Positions 32,949 through 41,499 of a stretch of DNA of 46,941 nt are shown here, piece by piece. The stretch's first letter is position 1, and every line of letters begins with the position of its first letter. The stretch is from Myxococcota bacterium. Lineage in GTDB: Bacteria > Myxococcota > Kuafuiibacteriia > Kuafuiibacteriales > Kuafuiibacteriaceae. The stretch lies in assembly GCA_028289325.1 (NCBI GenBank), contig JANQQN010000522.1, forward strand, positions 1 to 46,941, given 5' to 3'. The notes under the pieces are model-generated. The model was given only the letters and a program-made list of their open reading frames with translations, was not told the DNA's origin and did not search any database. The position numbers were made by a program, and so were the translations under genes.

Positions 32949-34331
32949 CTAGGCTTTCGGGAGCGTGATGATGAACGTCGCGCCTTCACCGGCAACGCTC
33001 GTGACCCCAATGTCGCCGCCGTGCTTCTTCATGAGGCTATACGCAGCAGGAAGGCCCAGGCCAACCTTGACCCGCTGATCGCTGCGATCAAACCGAAACT
33101 CGAAGATGCGAGGCAGCAAGTCCAGTGACAGCCCAGGTCCGTTGTCGGCGACCACGACGCGCACGTTGGCATCGTCTTCTTCCGTGCGCACGCGGACCAC
33201 GCCCTGCCCTTTGACGGCCTCGAATGCGTTGGTGACGATCGTGAGGAGGGCAAGATTGAGCCTCGGACCCGAGACCTGGACCGGGCTTCGTGCCGTGTAC
33301 TCGCAGACGATTTCGGTGGTGCTTCGGGCCTGAGGCGGCACGAGGGCGATGGTTCGCTCGACGGCATCGTTGACGTCGACGGACTCCCCTTCGTGGCCGT
33401 CCAGCGCTGCGAACACGCTCAACCGCCGGACGATGCCGTCGAGCCGATCACAAGCTCCGACCGGGACCTTGGCGGTATCGGCGATCAGACGCAGCATCTT
33501 CGCGGCCTTCGGATCGGTGGACGCGAGGTCAGGCACCTGCGCGACCACGCGTTCGGCGGCCACGCCCATCGTCTCCACCGCGCTTTTGATCGCGCCGAGA
33601 GGGGTATTCATCTCGTGGGAAAGCGATGCGACAAGGTTGCGAAGGGCGTCGAGACGTCCTTCCATGACCGAGTTCTGTTGCTCGCGGACAAACCGGTCCC
33701 GCTCTGCTTGTCGCAACGCGGCTTCGACGACCGCAGAGCGAGCAGCACGGGTCAGGAAGAACATGATCCCGGTGATCAACACCAGGAACGATATCTGACT
33801 GCTCGCGGCGGACGAGCTGATCTGCGGCCCGACGAATGACGGCGCCTCGGCCCAGACGATGGACGGATCGCCAAGGGCGAAGATGACCTGGATGGTGAAG
33901 ACTATCGAGGCCGCGGTGCCGACCACGACGGGATAGATCGGCCGAAGCGCCATGCCGTTGATCGCGATGAACGTTATGTAGACGACGGACATCAATCCCT
34001 TGAGGCTGTAGGCCCAGTGCAGGTCGCTAGCCTCCAAGATCGCATGACCGATGCGCACATAAGCCACCATGCTGATCACGTCGATAGCGATGCCCAACCA
34101 ACCGATCAAAGTCACATGACGCCGGCGAACGAGCGCCCACACGAAGACACCGTTGGTCACTATGGTCGTCAGGATAATGGCCCAGATCATGGCCAACGCA
34201 TTCGTCGATGGCACACCATCCAGCGCGGATAGCCCGCCGAAGAGAGCAAAGACGATCCGGGCATAGGCGGGCACCTGAAGCCCTTTCGCCTCACGCTCGC
34301 GCAACAGCTCGGTGACCGCGTGGTCGTACAT
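32949..34331 (-). CDS. Membrane sensor histidine kinase without adjacent response regulator
   Basis: 460 residues. The N-terminal 205 residues hold about six hydrophobic helices (for example ALAMIWAIILTTIVTNGVFVWALV, VYITFIAINGMALRPIYPVVVGTAASIVFTIQVIFAL). After a coiled-coil segment comes the HisKA box LVASLSHEMNTPLGAIKSA with phosphorylated His239. The HATPase_c domain has N-box LTIVTNAFEAVKGQG, G1 VVADNGPGLS and G2 KVGLGLPAAYSLMKKHGGD. This is the HPK4/ZraS-like layout. No receiver protein lies within the window on this strand, so it is an orphan kinase, typical of myxobacteria. It shares a transcript with the small membrane protein downstream. Confidence 0.88.
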   Translation of the reverse strand: MYDHAVTELLREREAKGLQVPAYARIVFALFGGLSALDGVPSTNALAMIWAIILTTIVTNGVFVWALVRRRHVTLIGWLGIAIDVISMVAYVRIGHAILEASDLHWAYSLKGLMSVVYITFIAINGMALRPIYPVVVGTAASIVFTIQVIFALGDPSIVWAEAPSFVGPQISSSAASSQISFLVLITGIMFFLTRAARSAVVEAALRQAERDRFVREQQNSVMEGRLDALRNLVASLSHEMNTPLGAIKSAVETMGVAAERVVAQVPDLASTDPKAAKMLRLIADTAKVPVGACDRLDGIVRRLSVFAALDGHEGESVDVNDAVERTIALVPPQARSTTEIVCEYTARSPVQVSGPRLNLALLTIVTNAFEAVKGQGVVRVRTEEDDANVRVVVADNGPGLSLDLLPRIFEFRFDRSDQRVKVGLGLPAAYSLMKKHGGDIGVTSVAGEGATFIITLPKA

Positions 34332-34393
34332 CGGCGTTCACAACGGTAACACGAGCGAGCAAGCAAAGGAGACCGTCGGCGACGCGGCTAGAC

Positions 34394-34687
34394 TCAGCTC
34401 TTTGGGAGCCGCCAGGCGATGCCTCCGCGAAACACCAACCCCAACACGAAACGGTCCGAGAAGCTGTCGGTAGATATCGCGAGCGCATTGAGTCGAAGCA
34501 TCTCGGTATCCACGGCGCGGAAGTCACCGGCGAGCCCCGGCGCCAGGCGAAAGGACAGCGACCAGCCATCGGCAGCTGTTGAGTCATCAGCAAGCAGGGC
34601 GACCACTACTTTCCCGCGTGCGAACCACGCTGGTCTAAAGATCTGGTCGCCTCTCCCAGGCCGACGCGTGATCGCGCACAAGCACAA
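34394..34687 (-). CDS. Possible small hypothetical protein or gene remnant
   Basis: A minus-strand frame of up to 97 residues (TTG start at 34687 is only a guess) whose last 75 residues read as protein with good codon usage: VVALLADDSTAADGWSLSFR, then LGLVFRGGIAWRLPKS and a stop at 34394. The ending, alternating hydrophobic and aromatic residues, resembles the final strand of an outer-membrane or beta-sandwich protein. No ribosome binding site or signal peptide is visible upstream because the adjacent plus-strand lipoprotein gene starts at 34723. It could be the 3' remnant of a larger gene cut off by rearrangement. Low confidence. Confidence 0.3.
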   Translation of the reverse strand: MCLCAITRRPGRGDQIFRPAWFARGKVVVALLADDSTAADGWSLSFRLAPGLAGDFRAVDTEMLRLNALAISTDSFSDRFVLGLVFRGGIAWRLPKS

Positions 34688-34722
34688 CCGTCGAAGTTTC
34701 GCTTCTGGTACCAAGAAGCCCC

Positions 34723-35811
34723 ATGAGGTTAGGCCCGGTTTATGCGGCGTGGCCCCTGGTCCCGCTGCTGGTCGTTCTGGGCGGTTGCACTCGCCTGAAA
34801 CCCGAAATGGACTACCGTCTGGACCGCCGGTCTCCACCTATCCCCTTGCGAGTCGGCCTTCGGGTGACCGGTGGTGCGCGCTTGCAACAGCGCGGCGAGC
34901 TACTGGAAGGCTTTGCTCAGGCCCACCTCAACGAGAGTTTCAAACGGGCGTTTCGCCGAGACCTGACGACCAATGGACCGGTCTCGGTCGTGGTAGTGAA
35001 TCCGGACGCTTGGCTCACGATCAGCTATGCTGTCGAAGCGGATGGGCCGGATTTGTGGTGGATGTCTCTTGCTTCCCTGTTCATAGGTGCGCCCTTCGGG
35101 CTCCCGCATACAGTCACCCAATTCCGATACGAAGCCAGATATGAATTGCAGCTGCCTGATGGCAGCACACTGCTTCGAGGCACCCATGCGACTTCCTGCC
35201 GTTCTTATACCGGGCTCTATTACAATCATGATGTGACGGCGGCTTGCGTCGCGGAATCGCTCGGTCAGTGGATTCGAAACGACCTGGTGCGCGGAAAGGC
35301 GGACATCACCCACCGTATGGCGGAAGCGGCGAAACGCTTGGCCCACGCGCCCGGCCCTCCGCCGGTGGTAGCGGTGCTGGACGTACGGGATCAAGGGAAC
35401 CGCCTGAGAGAGGGCATGGCTGGCCAGCTGTCTGAATACATCGCCACCAAGCTGGCCCAACAGGGAACCTACAAAGTCGTACCGCGTACTCAGGTTCGCT
35501 CGGCCCTGGAAGAGATGAAGGCCGAATCATTCTCGGATTGCTTCGAAGAATCGTGTCAGGTGGAGCTAGGAAGGGCGTTGGCAGCCAACAAGACAGTGAG
35601 TACGTCGCTCGTTGGGGCCGGAAACGACTGTGCTCTTACGATCGCCGTGTTTGACCTCCGCACGGAAGCTACGGAGCGAGCGGCGACGGCCGAAATCAGC
35701 TGCGCCGAGGAAGCACTCTTGGAAGGGGTGCGCGAATTGATCTATCGCCTCAACGCTCCTCCTCACTCACCGAGCTCTGTCTCCGGCGAGAGCCGTGGTT
35801 CGCTCCAGTAG
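34723..35811 (+). CDS. Lipoprotein with TolB/CsgG-like C-terminal domain
   Basis: 362 residues. The signal peptide ends in VLGGC (lipobox). The N-terminal 190 residues are an uncharacterised domain, probably beta-rich with one amphipathic hydrophobic segment (WWMSLASLFIGAPFGLP) and several cysteines. Residues about 215-345 resemble the TolB-N/CsgG/FlgO-like fold seen in Myxococcota lipoproteins: VVAVLDVRDQGNRLREGMAGQLSEYIATKLAQQ, then YKVVPRTQVRSALEEMKAES and the C-x-x-x-C element DCFEESCQVELGRALAAN. Such domains assemble in outer-membrane-associated complexes; the role here is unknown. The next gene begins 70 bp downstream. Confidence 0.75.
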   Translation: MRLGPVYAAWPLVPLLVVLGGCTRLKPEMDYRLDRRSPPIPLRVGLRVTGGARLQQRGELLEGFAQAHLNESFKRAFRRDLTTNGPVSVVVVNPDAWLTISYAVEADGPDLWWMSLASLFIGAPFGLPHTVTQFRYEARYELQLPDGSTLLRGTHATSCRSYTGLYYNHDVTAACVAESLGQWIRNDLVRGKADITHRMAEAAKRLAHAPGPPPVVAVLDVRDQGNRLREGMAGQLSEYIATKLAQQGTYKVVPRTQVRSALEEMKAESFSDCFEESCQVELGRALAANKTVSTSLVGAGNDCALTIAVFDLRTEATERAATAEISCAEEALLEGVRELIYRLNAPPHSPSSVSGESRGSLQ

Positions 35812-35881
35812 ACCGAAGTGCATCCTTGTCGCTAACGCGAGTGGGTCGGCGACACGAATCTCATCTGCTATCAACGTGCAT

Positions 35882-38431
35882 ATGCAATACCGAAGAATGG
35901 ATATCGTGCTTCGGATTCCCATCTGGATGCTCGCCATCACGCTGGCGTCCATCGGGTGCGAAGATGGAGCGACGCCTCCAGACAGGGTGCTGCGGCCACG
36001 GCTGAGCAGTCCCGGCATCCTCGAGATTCGCGCGCCATCGGTGCCCAACCAGGTGGTTCGAGTGCGGCACGAAAGCGCAGACAGCTTTGTCCTCGTATCG
36101 ACGGCCACGGTCGTCGAAGCATTCGTCGATGCCCTTGCTACCCTGCGAGACTTGCGGGGATGTCGAGCCGACTTCGACGATCTCGGAGTGCTGCCGGCGC
36201 TCTGCGTGGACCTGGTCTCCAACGAGTCTGTGGTCGTCGACGTGACCGCCGTTCCCGACAACGACGGCGATGAGGTCGCGTGGAGTGACCTGGAGCGCTT
36301 CGATGACGGCTGCGTCGTCACCGAGCGCGCCGATACGTTGAGGTGCACCATCGACCGCCAAGGTCAGCGGCTGTCGCCGTTGGCGACCTTTGCAAATCCA
36401 CAGACGCCCCAACCCACGCCTCGAGAATGTGTCGCGACGGTGACTGGGAGCGGAGGTATCTCCACCCTCGCCACTTGGAATGACAAACTCATCGTTGGCG
36501 GCACCTCGTTTCAAGGGTTCGTCAAAACCTACGATGGTCCCTTCAAGCTCGATGACGGGACGACGGCCACGGAGTGCTTGCCAGGCCCCGATGGGGCGCA
36601 ATCGTCGATCAGAAGCATCGTCAAAGACCCCCAAGGCGGCTTGATCGTCAGCGGCGCGTTCTCGAGCTACGGCGGCGACGACCGCTGCCAAGGGGTCGCC
36701 CGGCTGAACGCCGACGGCGAGGTCGACGGTGCATTTTGCGGCGCGCTGCCGGTGCTGTCGGGTTTGAGCCCGGTCCTCGCCTTGGCGGATCCACTCCTGT
36801 ACATCGCGACCGTACAGGAGGTCATCGCCTTCGACATCGTACAGCGAACCGTGGTGGCCACGTCACCTCCCCTGACCGTCGTAGCCGAGTCGTTCCTCGG
36901 CCCGATGATCGTGGCGGGGGGCGCCGTCTATGTGGCGGCGTCTGGCCTCTCACAAATCGGGTCGCAGGCGGTGGCGGAACTCGGCGCGCTCGACGCTCAG
37001 GACTTGACACCACTGCCTTTCGCGCCGGTCTTCGACGAACCGGTGGCCGATCTCGTCAGCGCCGGGAACCAGGTGTGGGTCGCGGGACGGTTCACCACGC
37101 CGCGCACGGGCGTCGCAGTCTTCGACATCAGTGACCGGACCCTGTTGCCCATCGACCTCCAGCTCGACGCGAGCGCATGGGCGCTGGCCCGCAGCCCAGA
37201 GGGGGTGTGGGTCGGTGGCATATATCAAACTATCGGTGGCCAGTCCCGAACCGCGGTCGCGCTCGTCGACTCGAACGGCGCCGTCCTTTCTGACGAATTA
37301 CCGCTATCGCTCACCGGAGAACAGCGTTACTCGGTCACCGGCCTGGCGGAGATCGACGGGGTCGTTTCCGTCGTGGGCTCGTTCGACACCGTCGATGGTA
37401 CCCCGCAACCCGCGTTCGCCCGGTTCTTACGCACCGACCTCGGCGTCTTGCCTGCCACTCGGGTCACCAGCGGTCCTCAGCTATTCCCGGTCGGGGACGA
37501 CGAACTCTGGATCGTCGCACCGAACGGCGTCGATGTCGCGGCGCGGGCTTCGGCCGGCATCATCGATCCCGCCACCGATGCGGTTGACCCACTCGACTTT
37601 CAAGTCGCGGGCGGATCGCTCAGCGACATCTACGTCGACGGAAACGTCGCTTACCTGACCGGCTTTTTCGACTCGGTGCTCGGCCAGTCCCGACCCCGCA
37701 TCGCCGCCGTCGACCTCACGACCGGAGCGCTGCTTCCCTTTCGAAGCGACGGGGTCAGCTTCGTCACGGGCTTGGCCTTCGGCCCGGACACCGTCTACGT
37801 CGCCGGAGGCTTTGACGTCGACGGTGAATCGCGCCCCATGGTGGCCCTCGACAAATCCGACGGTGGCCTCAAGGATGGGTTCAACCTCGACCTCGTCGCG
37901 GACAACGTTCGATCGATCGTCGCTTTCGGTGATGACATCATCTTGGGGGGGCTCATCCGGACGGTGAACGGCGTCGACCGCGGCGACCTCGTCTGGATCG
38001 ACGCGGAAACGGGAGCGAACTCCTCCGTGACCACGACCCTGGACACGGCGGCCACGCCCGTCGTCCTTCTCGATGGCGAGCTATACGTGCAATCGTTTAC
38101 GACCGCAGAAACGAGCGGCCTCCCCGCGGACGACCGGTTCTTTGCCGTCGACCCCGCCACCGGCACCCTCCGCAACTGGCAGCCTGGAATCACTCGAAGC
38201 GGCATCGATACCATCACCAAGGTCGGCAACGCAGTGATGATCGCGGGCTTCGAGATCGAGATCGGCGGCGAAGTCCGCAGCCTCTGGGCCATCGACGCCA
38301 CGACGGCGGACGTCCTGCCTTGGGCCCTCCCGAGTTTCCGCGGTCAACCCAACGTGCTGCTGCGCCGGGGCGAACAAGTCATCATCGGCACCTCGGCCGG
38401 CGAGCTGCTGATCGTCGACCCGCCACGGTGA
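35882..38431 (+). CDS. Large beta-propeller-like lipoprotein
   Basis: About 849 residues from ATG 35882 (ATG 35897 is an alternative; a GTG/ATG further upstream overlaps the previous gene). The signal peptide ends in the lipobox ASIGC. The mature protein is a long array of blade-like repeats of about 45-55 residues with the motif W/YVAG-x-F near strand ends (for example NQVWVAGRFTTPR, EGVWVGGIYQTIGGQ, DTVYVAGGFDVDG, NAVMIAGFEIEIGGE). This pattern matches delta-60-repeat/PQQ-like propeller proteins of Myxococcota. No catalytic or ligand residues can be assigned; adhesion or cell-surface scaffolding is a guess. It follows the TolB-like lipoprotein on the same strand. Confidence 0.78.
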   Translation: MQYRRMDIVLRIPIWMLAITLASIGCEDGATPPDRVLRPRLSSPGILEIRAPSVPNQVVRVRHESADSFVLVSTATVVEAFVDALATLRDLRGCRADFDDLGVLPALCVDLVSNESVVVDVTAVPDNDGDEVAWSDLERFDDGCVVTERADTLRCTIDRQGQRLSPLATFANPQTPQPTPRECVATVTGSGGISTLATWNDKLIVGGTSFQGFVKTYDGPFKLDDGTTATECLPGPDGAQSSIRSIVKDPQGGLIVSGAFSSYGGDDRCQGVARLNADGEVDGAFCGALPVLSGLSPVLALADPLLYIATVQEVIAFDIVQRTVVATSPPLTVVAESFLGPMIVAGGAVYVAASGLSQIGSQAVAELGALDAQDLTPLPFAPVFDEPVADLVSAGNQVWVAGRFTTPRTGVAVFDISDRTLLPIDLQLDASAWALARSPEGVWVGGIYQTIGGQSRTAVALVDSNGAVLSDELPLSLTGEQRYSVTGLAEIDGVVSVVGSFDTVDGTPQPAFARFLRTDLGVLPATRVTSGPQLFPVGDDELWIVAPNGVDVAARASAGIIDPATDAVDPLDFQVAGGSLSDIYVDGNVAYLTGFFDSVLGQSRPRIAAVDLTTGALLPFRSDGVSFVTGLAFGPDTVYVAGGFDVDGESRPMVALDKSDGGLKDGFNLDLVADNVRSIVAFGDDIILGGLIRTVNGVDRGDLVWIDAETGANSSVTTTLDTAATPVVLLDGELYVQSFTTAETSGLPADDRFFAVDPATGTLRNWQPGITRSGIDTITKVGNAVMIAGFEIEIGGEVRSLWAIDATTADVLPWALPSFRGQPNVLLRRGEQVIIGTSAGELLIVDPPR

Positions 38432-38729
38432 GTGTTCGATAGACGGGTAACCAAGCGCCGAACCTAGGGGCCGTAGCCCGACAGATTCGGCCGGGGATCT
38501 GCGACGTCCCATCTTGCTTCGAGTGCGCGTGGCGGCCCCGGCCCCCCCGAACCTCTCGTAAGTCGTTGATTTAACTGGATTCGGAGTCGAACCCAGACCA
38601 GTCGCGGCCCGTGCGCACCTCGCTGGCGAACCCGGCCCCGCAGAACTGAACAGTGGCAGACGACGCGGTTGCTGTCGTCGGGCCTTCGGTCTTGATTCTG
38701 TGCCCCCGAGCGAATGTACAGCGCGATAG

Positions 38730-39347
38730 ATGTCGTCGGTGCAAAGACTGCTCGTCTACTACGCCCATCCAGGGCACAAGTTCTCGCATGCGAATGCCGC
38801 CATGTGGGCGGTCGCGCAAGACATCGACGGCCTTTCGGCCGTCGACCTATACGCCGAGTACCCACGCCACAACATCGACATCGACGCTGAGCAAGCGCGT
38901 TTGCTCGAACACGACATCATCCTTTTTCAGTGTCCTTTGTTTTGGTACTCCACCCCTTCCCTTATCAAAGAGTGGCAGGACCTCGTCCTCGAACATGGGT
39001 TCGCCTATGGCTCCGGCGGCGACAAGCTCAGCGGCAAGACCATGATGTTCGCGTTGACCGCGGCCGGGCCGGAGGACGCCTACACACCGTCGGGTTATCA
39101 GCACTATCCTCTGCGCACATTTCTCACTCCCCTCGAACGTACGGCGGGTCTTTGCAAGATGCGGTTCGCGGCCCCGTATGTCCTGTACGGTTCGCTTCGT
39201 GCAGCCGCTGACGGCCAACTCCAAGAGCACGCTGACGAGTACGGTCGCTTGCTTCGAGCGATGAGAGACGGCAAGTACAACTTCGATCACGCCGACGGCC
39301 TCGGCGTGGTGCAACACGCGGACGTTGCTAACGTGGTCGAGGATTGA
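38730..39347 (+). CDS. NAD(P)H-dependent quinone oxidoreductase, KefG-like ancillary protein
   Basis: 205 residues of flavodoxin-like fold: LLVYYAHPGHKFSHANAAMW, DIILFQCPLFWYSTPSLIKEW, HGFAYGSGGDKLSGKTMMFALTAAG. These match NQO-type FMN/FAD reductases of the KefF/KefG group, which bind and activate the KefC/KefB glutathione-gated K+/H+ antiporters and detoxify quinones. Decisive context is the KefC-like gene 3 bp downstream on the same strand. It starts at ATG 38730. A distinct operon promoter is not identified; about 300 bp upstream holds no gene. Confidence 0.9.
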   Translation: MSSVQRLLVYYAHPGHKFSHANAAMWAVAQDIDGLSAVDLYAEYPRHNIDIDAEQARLLEHDIILFQCPLFWYSTPSLIKEWQDLVLEHGFAYGSGGDKLSGKTMMFALTAAGPEDAYTPSGYQHYPLRTFLTPLERTAGLCKMRFAAPYVLYGSLRAAADGQLQEHADEYGRLLRAMRDGKYNFDHADGLGVVQHADVANVVED

Positions 39348-39350
39348 CCT

Positions 39351-41438
39351 ATGGGCGGCTTTCTTTCGTTGGCGTTTCTCTTTCTGTGCGCTGGGATCAT
39401 CGCAGTGCCCATCGCGTCTCGGCTTGGGCTGGGCTCGGTTCTGGGCTACCTCCTGGCCGGGATTGCCATCGGCCCCCTGCTGTCGGCGGTCGGCGTAGAC
39501 GTCGTCGCCATTCAGCACTTCGCCGAGTTCGGCGTGGTCATGATGCTGTTCTTGGTGGGGCTCGAACTCGAACCGATGCTGTTGTGGCAAATGCGCAACC
39601 GGCTCATCGGCTTGGGAGGGCTCCAGGTCGTCGTGACCGTAGTAGCGGTCATGGTGGTGGCCCTCGCGCTCGGCCAGCCGTGGAGAATCGCACTGACCCT
39701 CGGCTTGATCATCAGCCTGTCGTCGACGGCCATCGTTCTGCAGACGCTCAACGAGAAGGGCCTCATGAAGAGCGACGGCGGCCAAGGCAGCTTCTCGGTG
39801 CTGTTGTTCCAGGACATCGCGGTTATCCCAATCCTGGCCCTCGTACCTTTGCTGGCCATGCCGGCACCGGCGGTCGACAGCGACGCGGCTCAGGTGGCGC
39901 CGGTCGGTGCCGACGTCGCACACGCAGCGCCGCATGGCGAGCCTCGCCAGCAAACCCCGGCCAAGGATCACGCCTACGACAGCGACGGCGCAGCGGGCCA
40001 TTCGAAGGCCTCGGCCAGCGCGCATGCGGCGCCAGACGACCACGCCGATGCACACCCTCACGACGACAGCCACGGCAGCACCTTCAGCCTGGTCGACGGA
40101 CTACCGACCTGGCTTCAGGCGCTCGTGACACTCGCCGCCATCATCTTCGTCGTCATCCTGGGGCAGTTTCTCATTCGGCCTCTCTTCCGCTTCATCGCGA
40201 TGGCTCGTCTACGTGAGCTGTTCACTGCTGCCGCCCTATTGATCGTCATCGGCATCGCTTTGCTGATGACGGTCGTGGGTCTGTCACCCGCGCTCGGCAC
40301 CTTCCTGGCCGGGGTCGTCCTCGCCACCAGCGAGTACCGCCACGAGCTTGAAAGTGACGTCGAACCGTTCAAAGGCCTCCTCTTGGGGCTGTTCTTCATC
40401 ACCGTCGGCGCCGGCGTGAACTTCGCTCTGCTCGCCGAGAACTTCGTGGTCATCTTCGGGCTCACCTTGGGTGTCATGCTGCTGAAGGCCGTCGTCATGG
40501 TCGTGCTCGCAAGTATCTTTCGCATCCGGGGCGCCGACCGATGGCTGTTCGCGTTGGGGCTCGCGCAGGCGGGAGAATTCGGGTTCGTGTTGCTGTCATT
40601 CACGGTCCAGCAGAACGTCTTGCCGGCCGCGATCGCCGACCAGCTATTGCTGGTTGTCGCGATGTCGATGCTGCTCACCCCCGCTTTGTTCATTGCCTAC
40701 GACGGGCTCATCGCACCCCGATACAGCGCCGCCCAAAATGAAGAAGCCGACGAGATCGACGAGACGAGCAGCATCATCATCGCCGGCCATGGACGGTGGG
40801 GAGGCATCGTCAACCGGATGCTGAGGAGCGCGGGCTACGAAACGACAGTGCTCGACTACAGCTCCGAGCAACTAGATATGCTCCGCGCCTTCGGCTTCAA
40901 GGTCTTCTTCGGCGACGCAACCCGGCCTGACCTGCTACACGCGGCCGGGATCGAACATGCTCGTATGCTGGTCGTGGCCATCGACGACCGTCACCTGATC
41001 ACCGAGCTCACGGGCCACGTGGTCAAGAATCATCCGAACGTCCACGTCATCGCCCGCGCTATCGACCGACGCCATGTGTACGAGCTATACGCCGTGGGGT
41101 GCCGAGACATTATCCGAGAGACGTTCGATAGTGGGGTGCGCGCCGGCCGATCCGCCTACGAAGCACTCGGCGTCCACCCCTTCGAAGCCGAGCGGTTAGC
41201 CCGACAGTTCGTGAAAGACGATCGAGCCGCGATCGTAGCCCTGTCCGAAGTATATGACCCCGACGTCCCCATCCATCAAAACACCGAATACGTGCAGCGT
41301 GCGAAGGCGATCCGGGAAGCCCTGGAGGCCGAAATGCGGGGCGCCGGACGCGCCTTCAGCCATCGCACCGACCGGGGATGGTCGCCGCCAACCCTGCGGG
41401 ACGTCAGCGCGAGCGAAGAGGCAGACGGCAAGAGCTGA
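39351..41438 (+). CDS. KefC-type K+/H+ antiporter with His/Asp-rich insertion and RCK domain
   Basis: 695 residues, about 75-90 longer than usual for KefC. The transmembrane CPA2 domain starts at once (FLSLAFLFLCAGIIAVPIASRLGLGSVLGYLLAG) with the antiporter signature region GLELEPMLLWQ. Between helices near residues 170-248 lies a low-complexity insertion of about 79 residues with nine His and many Asp/Ala (AHPHDDSHGS at its end), probably a metal- or proton-buffering loop. Helices resume (LVDGLPTWLQALVTLAAIIFVVILGQFLIRPLFRF). The C-terminal RCK/TrkA-N domain has GHGRWG, VVAIDD and YAVGCRDIIRETF. It extrudes K+ in exchange for protons during electrophile stress, gated by KefG and glutathione conjugates. 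It is preceded by the KefG gene in the same operon. Confidence 0.9.
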   Translation: MGGFLSLAFLFLCAGIIAVPIASRLGLGSVLGYLLAGIAIGPLLSAVGVDVVAIQHFAEFGVVMMLFLVGLELEPMLLWQMRNRLIGLGGLQVVVTVVAVMVVALALGQPWRIALTLGLIISLSSTAIVLQTLNEKGLMKSDGGQGSFSVLLFQDIAVIPILALVPLLAMPAPAVDSDAAQVAPVGADVAHAAPHGEPRQQTPAKDHAYDSDGAAGHSKASASAHAAPDDHADAHPHDDSHGSTFSLVDGLPTWLQALVTLAAIIFVVILGQFLIRPLFRFIAMARLRELFTAAALLIVIGIALLMTVVGLSPALGTFLAGVVLATSEYRHELESDVEPFKGLLLGLFFITVGAGVNFALLAENFVVIFGLTLGVMLLKAVVMVVLASIFRIRGADRWLFALGLAQAGEFGFVLLSFTVQQNVLPAAIADQLLLVVAMSMLLTPALFIAYDGLIAPRYSAAQNEEADEIDETSSIIIAGHGRWGGIVNRMLRSAGYETTVLDYSSEQLDMLRAFGFKVFFGDATRPDLLHAAGIEHARMLVVAIDDRHLITELTGHVVKNHPNVHVIARAIDRRHVYELYAVGCRDIIRETFDSGVRAGRSAYEALGVHPFEAERLARQFVKDDRAAIVALSEVYDPDVPIHQNTEYVQRAKAIREALEAEMRGAGRAFSHRTDRGWSPPTLRDVSASEEADGKS

Positions 41439-41457
41439 TCGGCGCGAGCGCCTCCTC

Positions 41458-41479
41458 GATCGCCGTCGAAGCCGCGATC
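41458..41479. terminator. Weak inverted repeat between convergent KefC and beta-helix genes
   Basis: GATCGC (41458-41463) and GCGATC (41474-41479) are separated by 10 bp, 20 bp after the KefC stop and 21 bp before the opposite gene's stop codon. The stem is short and there is no T-tract, so this is only a positional guess. Confidence 0.25.
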
Positions 41480-41499
41480 ACCGGCCCCGTATCGGCAAC

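Noticed and set aside
38560-38610. Sequence resembling the T-arm of a tRNA on the minus strand (GGGTTCGACTCC)
   Set aside because: The stem does not pair beyond two bases, and no acceptor stem, D-arm or anticodon arm could be laid around it.
38847-40073. Minus-strand open frame over KefG/KefC
   Set aside because: His/Gln/Arg-rich shadow; the plus strand has unambiguous motifs.
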